64,000 bases of DNA, taken from positions 2,285,001 through 2,349,000 of the forward strand of contig NC_064554.1 of NCBI RefSeq assembly GCF_023856365.1, given 5' to 3'. The translations under genes were made by a program, and so were the position numbers. The stretch is from Brienomyrus brachyistius (Eukaryota > Chordata > Actinopteri > Osteoglossiformes > Mormyridae). Shown here piece after piece: positions 50,981 to 61,926 of this stretch; the first letter of the stretch is position 1; every line of letters begins with the position of its first letter. The notes beneath the pieces were generated by a model. The model was given only the letters and a program-made list of their open reading frames with translations. It did not search any database and had not been told where the DNA came from.

Positions 50981-51139
50981 CAGAAGTGGACATTTCCAGT
51001 CCAGAACGTAAAAATCCAGATCAAGATTTTGTTTGAACCATCTAGTCAAAAAGTTTCAGTCACAGAGTGCTCAGCTAGTTGGTTGAAAAAAAAACTTGTT
51101 CTGGATTTTTACGTTCTGGACCGGAAATTTCCACCTTGG
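50981..51139. repeat. 45-bp imperfect inverted repeat
   Basis: The left arm 50981-51025 contains TCCAGTCCAGAACGTAAAAA. The right arm 51095-51139, read on the other strand, contains TCCGGTCCAGAACGTAAAAA. The arms are about 70 bp apart. It may be a foldback element or two halves of a MITE. Confidence 0.75.
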
Positions 51140-51560
51140 CAGGGGGCACACCCCGAACGGGGTGCCAGCTCATCGCAGAGCATGTACAGTCATACACTGT
51201 GAGCAATGTAGAGATGCATGTGTTTGGAATGAAGCCAGAAACCCACACAACATGCAAACTCCACACACACACACATACACTCTGTTGTGTAATCATATCT
51301 TTTTGGGGACCGCTCATTCATTTCTATGGGAAAAATGCTAATGCTAATTATGACAAGCTTAACTCCTACCCAGCATTAACCATAAGTAACCAAACGAAAT
51401 ACAAGAGTTTTTTGCATTTTTAGTTATTTCATTGCAGTCACAGATTTTTATAAAATAGAGTTTTCCCATATGGGGACCGTTTTTACTGGTTGAAAAAAAC
51501 GGATATTCATCATGTTGTGGGGGCATTTGATCCCCACAAGGTAAATTGTACCTGGACCAC
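51139..51560. other. Repeat-derived stretch
   Basis: 51139-51275 looks like the reversed body of a SINE (CATGCAAACTCCACACACAC near its end). 51300-51480 holds the words GGGGACCG twice in opposite contexts, as in a common fish MITE. No gene was found. Confidence 0.4.
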
Positions 51561-51647
51561 ACATGCAGTCACAATGCTGACAAATATGAAAAATGCTGGA
51601 ATAATGACTTCTAGGAGTTTTAAAGTGTAAAGGATGAAATCGCCATC

Positions 51648-52401
51648 TAAGATAAGATAAGATTGCCTTTATTAGTCCCATGGGTGGGAAATTTGCGTTT
51701 TACAGCAGCAAAGTGGACAGTGCAGCAGAAATAAGCAGAATGCAGAAAAAATGCTGAAAAAAAACAAGTATCAAACAATAGAAATAAGAAATATAAATAA
51801 AATACAATACAATATATACAATACAATACAATACAAGATGGTATGTGCCTTAGTGTTTGTTGTGAAGTCTGATGGCAGATGGAAGAAAAGACCTGCGGTA
51901 TCTCTCTGTCGCACACCTTGGATGCACCAGTCTGTCGCTGATGGAGCTGCTCAGTACTGATAGTGTGTCCTGTAAGGGGTGGGAGATGTCCTCCAACAGG
52001 GAATGTAGCTTAGCCAACGTTCTCCTGTCGCTCACCACCTCCACTGAGTCAAGGGGACCTCCCAAGACAGAGCTGGCTTTTTTAATCAGCCTGTTCAGTT
52101 TTCTCCTCTCCCCAGTAGAGATGCTGCTGCCCCAGCAGACCACAGCATAGAAGATGACTGACGCCACCACAGAATCATAATAGGTCTTCAGGAGTGGCCC
52201 TTGCACTCCAAAGGACCTCAGTCTGCGTAGCAGATACAATCTGCTCTGACCTTTACTGTAAATAGCGTTTGTATTGTGGGTCCAGTCCAGTTTGTTGTTC
52301 AGATGAACACCTAGATACTTGTAGGAGTCAACAATCTGAATGTCCATCCCCTGGATGTTGATTGGTGTGGATGGAGGATGTTTGTGCCTGAGAAAATCCA
52401 C
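51648..52401 (-). mobile_element. L2/CR1-like LINE 3' end
   Basis: A minus-strand open frame 52401-51850 encodes the C-terminal part of a non-LTR reverse transcriptase (SYKYLGVHLNNKLDW, KGQSRLYLLRRLRSFGV, VVASVIFYAVVCWGS, RRSFLPSAIRLHN). It is followed by a 3' UTR ending in AATAAAGGCAATCTTATCTTATC, a terminal repeat of L2 type. It is 5'-truncated and not a host gene. Confidence 0.85.
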
Positions 52402-52418
52402 TACCAGTGGATCTAAGG

Positions 52419-52536
52419 CAATGTTTCCGAATCCGGTGCTCTGGGACCCGCAGCCAGTCTAAGTTTTTTCTCCCTCCCAGCTCCTGAAAATCATGGACTG
52501 TCTGCAGGTGCCCCAGAACCGGATTGGGAAACACTG
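52419..52536. mobile_element. Small hAT-type MITE beside the LINE
   Basis: The left end CAATGTTTCCGAATCCGG pairs with the right end read on the other strand, CAGTGTTTCCCAATCCGG. About 118 bp. Confidence 0.65.
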
Positions 52537-53233
52537 GTCTAACATCATAATGCATTTTTTCTTATTTCTACTGGCATAGGTGACAGCTTGGTGACTTATG
52601 GTATGAGTACATGCTTGCTCTGAAGCGGAGGTCAGAAGTGGTGTATAATGGTGGGTGGGGACTTCCTCTTGGGTGAAAGTATGGCTGAGAATTGAAACCG
52701 TCTTGACTCAACAGCAGTCATCGGAGACATCTGACCTCGAATCCGGCAGCAAATACCCTGTAATATTCTGAGGAGTGACTTCTTACCTCTGCTCTTAGTG
52801 CTTCTCTTAACTGCTCTTAAATTGTATCTCTCCATTACATGAATGTGGCACCATAGTTTGCTTTTATCATTTCTTTTGGTAGATAACACTGCTACACATG
52901 ATTTCTGATCTTTTGCAAAAAAGCATGTTTTTCTACTTAATTTTGATGTTCCGATTTCAAAAATTACATCCATGCTATATTTGATGAAATTACCTGTAGC
53001 GTAAAAATTTTCATATATACCATGCACAACTAAATCACCAGGACTCAATTTTTATGTTTTATGTCAGATATTAACATTAGTGCTGGCTGTACCTTAAACT
53101 GTAGTGCGTCGCTTATTATAAAGATATTATAAGCACCACAGCGGGTGTATATATGAAATGCTGTTCATCTAAATTAAGTTCTGTTGATTTCCCAGATGAA
53201 TTTTCCTCCCTCTGTGGAAGCTACACTGTACAG

Positions 53234-53426
53234 CAGGGGTGTCAAACTCCAGGCCTGGGGGGCCGGAGCCCTGCACATTTTTGGGTTTCCCCTCATTTAA
53301 CAAACCTCATTCGGGTCCTTGTTTTAATTACCACACAGCTCTTGAGCTGAATCATTTGTGGTGGAACAAGATAAAAAACTCAGCTACACAGGGCTCCGCC
53401 CCCAGGACTGGAGTTCGACACCCCTG
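53234..53426. mobile_element. hAT-type MITE, 193 bp
   Basis: The left end CAGGGGTGTCAAACTCCAG pairs with the right end read on the other strand, CAGGGGTGTCGAACTCCAG. It is flanked by near-identical 8-bp words, CTGTACAG (53226-53233) and CTCTACAG (53427-53434), as expected of a hAT insertion. Confidence 0.85.
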
Positions 53427-53710
53427 CTCTACAGAGACAAAGAGAAAAAGCACCTAGTACAGTACTCAAGACGTGGGGGCGGGGGTTGTGGCTCAATACT
53501 GAGGCAAGGGTGAGAAAAAAATCACTTAATTTTGATATTCCAACGATCTGGCGTAAACCCAAAAATCATGTTGAGGATTGTTACTTCTGCATAGTAAATA
53601 TTCAGTTTAATTTGTTTTTACATAGTGTCGTTCACAACAGAATCGCCCCAAGGTGCTTTAGATGGAAGTGTGATTACATTACATCAGTAAGAGAGAAGAT
53701 GAGATGTCAA

Positions 53711-53986
53711 TGTCACGCCCAGCTCGTGCGATCCTTGTGTGTGCCACGCACCCCTGATTATCCACGTGTGCTTCCCTGATCTTACCCAGCTGTGTCTAGT
53801 TATTTTGCTCCGTCTTGTGTATTTCAGTCCGCGTCTTGCCCTGGTTCCTTGTCTGTCATTGATGTTGGTCTGCGTGAGATGTTTCCTGCTCTGCTTGTTC
53901 CCAGTAAATCCCCGTTTGCCCGACTTTGCCTGCCTCCTGCCTGCTTACCTGCTCGTTCGCCTTACCCGTGTTCAGCGAACGTGACA
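53711..53986. mobile_element. MITE or retro-element fragment with TGTCACG ends
   Basis: It starts TGTCACGCCCAGCTCG and ends CGAACGTGACA. The interior (AGTAAATCCCCGTTTGCCCG, GCCTCCTGCCTGCTTACCTG) is a motif common to a dispersed fish repeat. No clear target duplication was found. Its right end touches the Ig-like fragment. Confidence 0.55.
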
Positions 53987-54154
53987 GTCAGCATGATGGT
54001 GGACTATTGCTGGATGTTAGAAAAGGTGATGAGGGATACAAAAGAAAATGGAACGTTTCTGTCCGTAGAAACGCTCACTGTAGTTGGACATGAAAACCAT
54101 ACTGATGTGGCTTATTGCTATGCGTATGATTCAACTGTCGCTGTGAACTCCTGA
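53987..54154 (+). other. Possible Ig-like domain fragment ending in a stop and poly(A) signal
   Basis: The open frame past the MITE encodes MMVDYCWMLEKVMRDTK, then ENGTFLSVETLTVVGHENH and DVAYCYAYDSTVAVNS, then TGA. The pattern of a TLTV strand followed by YxC resembles the E-F strands of an Ig constant-type domain. The first Cys lies only 37 residues from the second, too short for a whole domain. An AATAAA at about 54186 follows. It could be the last exon of an Ig gene, a pseudogene piece, or a chance ORF. Confidence 0.25.
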
Positions 54155-54756
54155 AATCATTTGTATCGTCAATCAGTTTTTGCAAAATAAAACTGATCAA
54201 GTTTGAAAATACAATGTTATGTGCAGTCTCAAGCCTATTCTGGTATTGTTTTATAAATTTTATTTATGACATTTTATTTAATAACTCTTAAAAGTTATTG
54301 AAGTTTTTTTTAGTACCACGTTAAAATTAACATTTGATTTGTGAAAAATCCTGACATTATAGCCAAATTTCAGCTACTTATTTGAAATCAGCACGTAAAA
54401 ATTGCATAGAATCACCTTCAGACACTTTGTTTTCCAGAATGCATAGCAGTGTAATTAAGTCAGTCAGTACAAAAGCATCTTTGCAAGTTTTGCACGTTGG
54501 CCTGAATGCAGTATGTAAACATGTTGATTGTGGTTTTTGAGGCCCTTCTCAGCTGACAGGACGTGGGCAGTTTCTCATGTAAAGACCTTCAACAATAGAA
54601 TAAAAACCATTTTCCAAGTTGCCTTTTGCCAATTAAGACGTAAATTTGAGAAATGAAAATTTCATAGTACATAGACGCATTTTCAAATTATTTTTGTATG
54701 ATTCTGGTCTGGGTGCCACGTGGTTTGTCAAGTAGCACTGTTGTAACAATTAAAGG

Positions 54757-54945
54757 AGTCTGTATCACAGAGCAGGATTTGTTGCTTAGCTGGATAACTT
54801 CTTAGATTTAAGGTACCCCCGTTGAATTGCATGACTTTATCTTCATATACTTGTATTTGCATTTAGCCCAGACTACCTTAAATCCAGTACGGTAGGTAGA
54901 CTTTACCGTATTGTGCTTTGCAAAAACGAGCACACCCGGGACAGG
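54757..54945. mobile_element. MITE copy, TGTATCAC family
   Basis: It starts GTCTGTATCACAGAGCAGGATTTG and has the same inner words (GGATAACTTCTTAGATTTAAGG, TTTAGCCCAGACTACCTTAAA) as the two copies in mif4gd. Borders are approximate. Confidence 0.55.
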
Positions 54946-55300
54946 ATGCAAAGATTGTCATCAAAGCAGCGCAAATATACACGCAAAGTATTTCGGCTGT
55001 AGAAAGCATATGTCAACATGAAATAAAGCAAAATCCCGGGAATTTCAGATGTTTTATGTACCAAAACGTCTAGCAAGAAGAGAATGGATGGTTACCCTAT
55101 TGTAGATTTCTTAAATTACTTTAATTAATCATGTATTTTAATAATAACATTAAATCTGACTCACGACTATGTACTGGATAGACAGCCATCGAAGATGGAT
55201 CTGTGGATGTGTAACAATGCATTTTGTAATAATTTTGTTAAAATGTAACAAATTTTCATTACATGCGATGTTATTACATAATTACACACCGTGTAACAAC

Positions 55301-55301
<1 letters not shown>

Positions 55302-55337
<36 letters not shown>
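55302..55337. repeat. (ATT)n microsatellite
   Basis: About 12 ATT units. The region around it is also ATT-rich. Confidence 0.95.
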
Positions 55338-56821
55338 CTCTTCGTCATCATTATTCATTATTCATTATCATCTTCTTCATTATTATTATTACCATCATTC
55401 AATCTGTTGCATTCTGTCGAGTTATTACTGCAGCTATTAATGCAGCACTAATTCAGTATTTTTATATAATGCGTTGTGACAGGATGTGAATTGTTAAGTT
55501 ATTAATTAAAAATCCTGCTCAAAAGCAAAAACAAAGCCCTACGTGTATTAGAAACTTGTTTTATGATTCTCAGAAGACAGACGGGCATTTCAAATAGTCG
55601 AAACAAGGGATGTACCAACAAAATAAAATGAACGTTTTACTGAACTCTTTCCTTATGAGCGAGCTGATACCGTAATGTTATGTCTACGAGTGCACCCAAA
55701 AGTTTAAGCGCTGATGATTTGACCTTTGTGAGAGGTGATGATTTGAGCTTTGGCTGTGGTACGCTGTAAGGCGCTCTACAAACTTTTTTTTCAAATTCCA
55801 CTCACGATGAGGAATAACACACATAGTGTTGGGGAAGCTTCTTTTGAACAAATTACTGCTTTAATGCAGTAGTTAGCTACACTACAAGCCACAGAGATTT
55901 ACATCAAAGCTATTTATATTACGAATATCTACTTTTTGACAGTGTACTGTCAAATCGCAATAAGGTTTCAGAAAAGTTACCTTTGTGCTCCTATGCATTT
56001 TAATTAAAGTGTTTAAAATCACTTTAACACCTATCCAGAAAATCCTGGTAGTTGAAAATACCCGTCTTCGTAAAGATTGAAATAATAAGATGAATTCTGG
56101 GGACAGCTAAGCTATGAGAAGTTTATTTTCAGATCGACATACAGCCACGATCTGTTCCAACTGACCGGTCATAAGTTGATTTAGTTGTAAGTCGGTCCTT
56201 TATTTTATATGCAAAAATTATCTTAGGTTATATATGAGTATTGTATAATACTGTATAATAAAATATCATCTTTAGGTTATATTCTTTGCTGTTTTTCACC
56301 TTTTTCACTAATTGCAATAAGCTGATACCCAACACTTTGTGTGTGTGTATATATACATACATACCCACACACGCACACACAACCGCAAGGGCATTCCCAG
56401 TATGTACAGTGATTGAGACAGTCATTATGTTTATCCTGTGGTGCAAGATTACTGACCTGATAAGTGTTCATTCTTTCTACGTGGTATGATACTGCATTTT
56501 CCTCCATGAGCTAAACACCAGATTATCAAACTTATTACGGAAGCAGGGTGTCTCGGCCTTCTAACTGAGTGGAGACATGGCTTGGGTTTATTTTGATTCC
56601 AAATGACTGCAGTGTGAGGTAGTGTGTAGGTTAATATCCGGTCTGCATTTGGAAGGTCACTGGTTAGCAGATAATAACACCAGAGTGATAACCTTCCCTG
56701 ATTCAGGCAGTAGCTGACCCTGATCTCTCAACTGCACATCATATTGGATGAAAGCATCTGGAAATATATACTCAGCTCTACCAAAGAAAAGTCAAGGTTA
56801 GTAGCAGGGGCACTGAAAGGT

Positions 56822-56841
56822 GGGGGGGGGGGGGGGGGGGG
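56822..56841. repeat. Poly-G tract
   Basis: Twenty G in a row inside a G-rich stretch. The length is uncertain because such tracts are error-prone. Confidence 0.9.
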
Positions 56842-59800
56842 TTTGGGGTGGTGATATGCTTTCACGGGGGGCGGTGCCCGTGGTTAGGAATAAATGTCAC
56901 AATCTGCCATACACCATGCGGCCACTAGGGGTCAGTTTCTACACAATTAACCTTCTTATTTTTTAAAATATCCTCAGTTGGAATGTTTTTGCAATTAAAT
57001 TAATTGACAGTAGTATGCTTACATTACTTTGACTACAGGAAAAGCACAATATGAAAATAGGATTTAATTTGGCACACGCTACATATGACGGTTTGTTGAA
57101 ATATAGAAGGTCCCGTTTGTAAGAGGATGTAACTAGTTTTAAATTGTCTGTATATTGGGAGAAATGCGAAGTTTGTACGGTCTATCTCCGAAGTTAACCA
57201 GAATAGCTTCAGATCTGGCAACGTGTTCCAGCAAATCCAGTCAGTGACAGGGAAACCACAGTCTTTAAAAGCTCGCCAGCACTGACACGTCATCGCCATT
57301 GTCCGGCGTTATGGTCATTTTCACAGAGCGGATGAAAAATACAGTCGAAGACGTCGGTATTTATGTGAGCTCCGTTCCCAGGCCAGAAGATTACAGGGCA
57401 CGTTATACGGGCCGTGTCTGTACAAACGGCGTGGTCCTGGGTAGCTGCTGACTGGGCCGCACTGACTCACACTCCGCTTGATTCAGATGGAGAAGCCTGC
57501 TGATTGGCTTTGGCTGGTGCCAGGAGGACGCGAGGCACCAGGGCCTCGAGGAGGAAGCTGACGGTGCGGTGATGGAGACAGCGTCATCTTTGGGCTGATG
57601 CATGGCATACCTTCTATATGTTATCTGTCAACACCTATACGCACGCCGCATGCTCTTACATGCAAGTCTCTCTGCTCTTTATTAACCCCGTTAATAATGC
57701 TAATATTTATGGATAGAAACCTGTTACATCATATTCCGCTGCATGCTGTTCATGTGGAATTAACTTTTCTTGGAAAAAGTAAATGTGCTTAGTCCACCAA
57801 ATTTAGTTGCGAGCTCTCCATTTGTCCCTCTAATCTCTTTCGTGCTACTATATGCTTGTGCCATAAATACCCATTGCTAAAATACTTTTAATTTAGTGTT
57901 AATCGCCAATAGTCCCTTATTACTGGGCTACTGATGATCTGTTTAATGTTAATCTGTGTTCAATAGCCACTATGCCACCTGTGATTATATCAAAACGGAT
58001 TTTGTGTGTAGATATTTCTATCTTAATTAGAAAGCAAAATCACGTTGCGCATAATTAGCACTGATTACCTCAGTGAATATGGTTTTTTTTTCTCCGCATA
58101 AGTATTGTAACTGCGTGATACTAGTTCGTATTCATTAACCATGTAGTTAACAAAATTGCTTAAAGGAGCTATCGCAGCTACATGGTTTACCTGGTTTAAA
58201 CTATAACCTCCTTAAAATGCCGACCTGGAAACCAGGACAAAACGTAAGCAACTTGGGATTTTTCTTTATTGAGAGAAGGATTACTGTACAGACAGGTCCC
58301 GCCTCAAAATAGGATGTGCGTAAAAAGGTCAGGTACAAGCCTGTCCACGCTCCTGATTTTTCTTTTTGTCGGCACGCAGACAGTTCAATTAGTTGAAGTG
58401 CCCAATTCATTTATAAGTACAGGTTAAATGACAATGAACTTTGTTCGACCAAGTGCGGATCAGTAAAGTACTCCGTGCACAGAGGTGTCTCCGGGAAAGC
58501 ACGCAGAATGAACAAAGGAAACTTTCACGAAAATTAATACAGCACCGCCAAGTTGCTTTTGGAAATCTGAGCATTTAATGAAGACGATTATACTCAAGAA
58601 TACTGTGTTTCTGGAAAATTAAAAGAAAAGTGAAATCAGATCTTAAAGTTTCTTCTTCACTACGATCAAGACGGAACATGAGGAAATCGGGATATACAGG
58701 TGCCGTATTTGGCTGGAAAGATATGCGTTTGTATATTTATTTATACTTTGGCTCATTTTGAAACGTGCTCGGTGTTAATGAACTCAGTGCCGGTAAAAGT
58801 AGTTGTTCCGATCCTGGGGTGCGTTGACCTCCGAGCCGCGTACTTTGCGCAGACGGACATGCAGGGGGAAGCAGGCGTGTTACTAATACGCTGTAGCTCT
58901 CCATTGGGAATGAATACGCGCCTAAGCGAAATCACAGCCTACGGGGATCGGCGTGCTGCTCAGCTGTCCTCATCATACGCGATTTTTATTCTAAGGACAC
59001 TATTTTGCTTTGCATTTATTTATTGTTCATTTTCTGTTGCCTGACATTTTCTTCCTTAACCCATCTTTTCATTTATATACTTGGCAATTATATGCATAAA
59101 GTTTATACCCGTTTGTACTCGTTGCCATCCAGAATATCTTGTAGCCTACTTTATGCGTCACCAGTTGTGAAATCTTTTCGCAAACTAGCAGAACAAACGA
59201 GAGCTTTGCGGTTTTGTGGTGTAAACGGTATATTATGTTTAATAGTAGTCTGAATTCTGAATTTGGATTAAACTGCTGACAAACTAGTTATCCCAGTTGC
59301 AACTTACTCTGACTAATGACATTTTTACCATATTAAATTTCTGGTTAAAAGTTAGCATTGGTTGAAATAAGTAGATCACGGAAAGTTAAGAGAGGGAAAC
59401 GTTTGATCCGACGTCTGCATATAAACAAAGTTCTAGCAAGACAAGTAGAAGCAATTAAAAAGAAAAAGATCACCTTAATTTCAGAACATTAGAAGCCTTT
59501 ACGTTAAAGGGCAGGTTTCTTCCACTGGATATTTACGAGTGTAATAGTTAACCTTTTCCTTTGAGATGTGCAGCTGTTTTATGTTGATTAGACTTGAGCT
59601 CAGGTCTTCGCACCGTGCGAAAGCAGGAATGCTGGGCTTTCCCGATACTGCCTGAGTCACCTTCGCATGTCGTTCTGCATTGTCTGAGCGAAGGCATGCT
59701 GGATCTTGCAAAGATCTCACTACTTCTCCTCCGATGCGCATAACTGAAGACTGGGATTTGCACGGTCCTAAACAGATAAGCAAGTATCAGCTAGCATAAG

Positions 59801-61861
59801 GGGTAGCTAAATTTCCCTTTTAACACTTTGCCATGGGTCTCGGTGTTCCTGTGGCCGGTCATGTGATTGATGGCCACTGGTTCCGATAGCCTGACACACC
59901 CACGGGTACCTGTAGTCAACCATTAACTCATATGTGAGTAATAAATGCCGGGAGCAGTGTCTCAGGACAGCGGAAAACCGCGTTACGAACCCACTTCATA
60001 CGCTACAGTATTTAACTTAGCCTTGGCTGTGGAGATTTTTTTCGTTTACGAACATTTAACTAAGAGGGAAAAGATATACAAATTCACGCTTTAACATTAG
60101 TCTTATTTAGTGTTTTGGTACTTCATGTTGTACTTTCCTGATTTTCCGACTTATGTGTTTGAGTTTATCTGAATACTGTTTTTCCTTGTATTACATGCCG
60201 TGAATGCGGTATCAAAGGGGGTGAGAAAAATGTTTCGGCCTAGTGAGGCAGTTACCACGTGTCCAGTTTGTAAGCTCATCGTGAATGTAATATTACTCAG
60301 TTTATTTGACTAACGTAGAGTCGGATTGGAATATTATAGCAAAACTATTTTCAACAGTTCTCTGCAATATGGGGACTGACAAGGATATGTCACTTAATTT
60401 GTTTCTGAATAACACGAGCTGGAAATGAATCATTTGTCAAAATCACCTTTTCGTGTGGGGCATGTTTCCCGTGTTGGCACGCCACCTTGACGTGTACTTA
60501 AGCAAGTTCTTTGCCTGGATAATAATGCTGCAACATTACAAGACTGTCTCAACATGTAATACCAACCCCCAGCATCTGAAATGTCATTTATGGAAGGGTT
60601 GCGAAACTTAGCAGAGAAGAGCACACGTAAGTGTTGAAACAGGCTTCATATAACTGCAAAACAATGAATGCAGTGAAGTTAAGAGACAGTGGTGATTTAG
60701 TATTAATCCGCTCTTCGGCCAAGTCCCCACCCAGGAGCTGCCTGCTGGCAAGCGGGACCTGCTTCGCCTTTATTTGTTCACAGCTGATAGGTCGTCTCCT
60801 CATTGGTCAATAGGTCATGATGTCGCTGTTGATTGGTCAGTAGATCCGTTAGCAGCATGCTTGCTCAAATAGCCCTTCATTTCTGCGTCCTCTCCATATC
60901 CTCAGGCTGCCTCTAGGGGGTGCACTTTGTCGAAACCCCTTATTTGATAGATACGCAGATACCCTCGCATTTAATCACTGTACAAGGTATTTCTTAATTT
61001 ATTTTTTAAATCTGTTCTTTCACAAAAAATTAACAATTCAAACACAACGAATCAAACCTTAACAGTTTCTTAAAATAAATATTGAATAAGAAAAGTATAA
61101 AGAAAAATCGTCGCAATGTAATGAATTTCCCCAACGAATGTCTAAAAATGAGCATTGTACCCCTCTGGTGAAGCATGTGTAGACCTGTGCAGCATTACTG
61201 TTTTGCTATTGCACAGCCATTGTCCTGCTTTTAGGGCAAGCTGGAAAGTAGGGTTTCCTTTGTGGTTTCATTCCTCAGCCCACAGGCATCGGCGAACATT
61301 CATACAGCCAGAATCACCATATGTGGCTTCCAGTTTCTCGCTGTGTGGTTGAAGTGTCGCAGCCCTATAAACATGGGCGTCGCCGCCGTTAGATCAGACG
61401 GGGACGTTTTCCCCTGGCATTTCATAATTATTCGTTTGGACCCCCCCCACATTTAACATAAAATATTAGTTTTATGCCAGTGTGTTCCCCCCCCCCCCAC
61501 ATTCAAAATGCTTCTGATGCCCCTGCTTCTACGTGCCATCTTTCGTTACCATGGCGATTGCCACGGTTGTCAAGTCTTTGACTGAATAGATGCAAAATTC
61601 CTTCTGCATTTATACAGTGTGGTGCAGATTTTTATAGGACATTTAAGAGTCACGTTTACAAGCTTACAGACATTTTGATCAAATGATTTGGTAACGGTTG
61701 GATTGGTATAAAAATTGGATTTCAAAATGGAGGAGAAATAGTCTTTATGTGTTTATGTTTGATGACGACATTGTGGTCCTTGAAGAGGCAGGCAAAGCTG
61801 TTTGATGTTAAGCTATCATCCCATTGCTGTCCATCTGTGCTAATCCTTTTCTCTCCATCAG

Positions 61862-61926
61862 GTATAGCCAGGACTGCCAGCGGCAGGTTGAGGAGAGTGG
61901 AGCCCTCGGACCCTACCAGTCCCAGT
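61862..61926 (+). other. Possible internal exon of an unknown gene
   Basis: A good acceptor (TTTTCTCTCCATCAG) precedes 61862, and a strong donor GTGAGT follows the last A near 61926. The frame between them reads IARTASGRLRRVEPSDPTSP. The splice signals are good, but the product is not recognised and no partner exon was identified. Confidence 0.25.

Larger units (their letters stand above)
54946..61861. other. Gene-poor region
   Basis: No recognised gene. It contains an (ATT)n array at 55302-55337, a 20-base G tract at 56822-56841 and a pair of ATTGGTCA (inverted CCAAT) words near 60800-60835 that could mark a promoter. There are also orphan ORFs, among them 58700-59044 (+, 114 residues) and 59783-59499 (-, 94 residues), neither recognised. 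Confidence 0.5.

Noticed and set aside
51850..52401. Host gene of 183 codons on the minus strand
   Set aside because: It matches the terminal part of an L2/CR1-like reverse transcriptase and carries a LINE 3' tail.
59499..59783. 94-codon minus-strand ORF
   Set aside because: No recognisable domain, no splice or promoter context; likely a chance frame.
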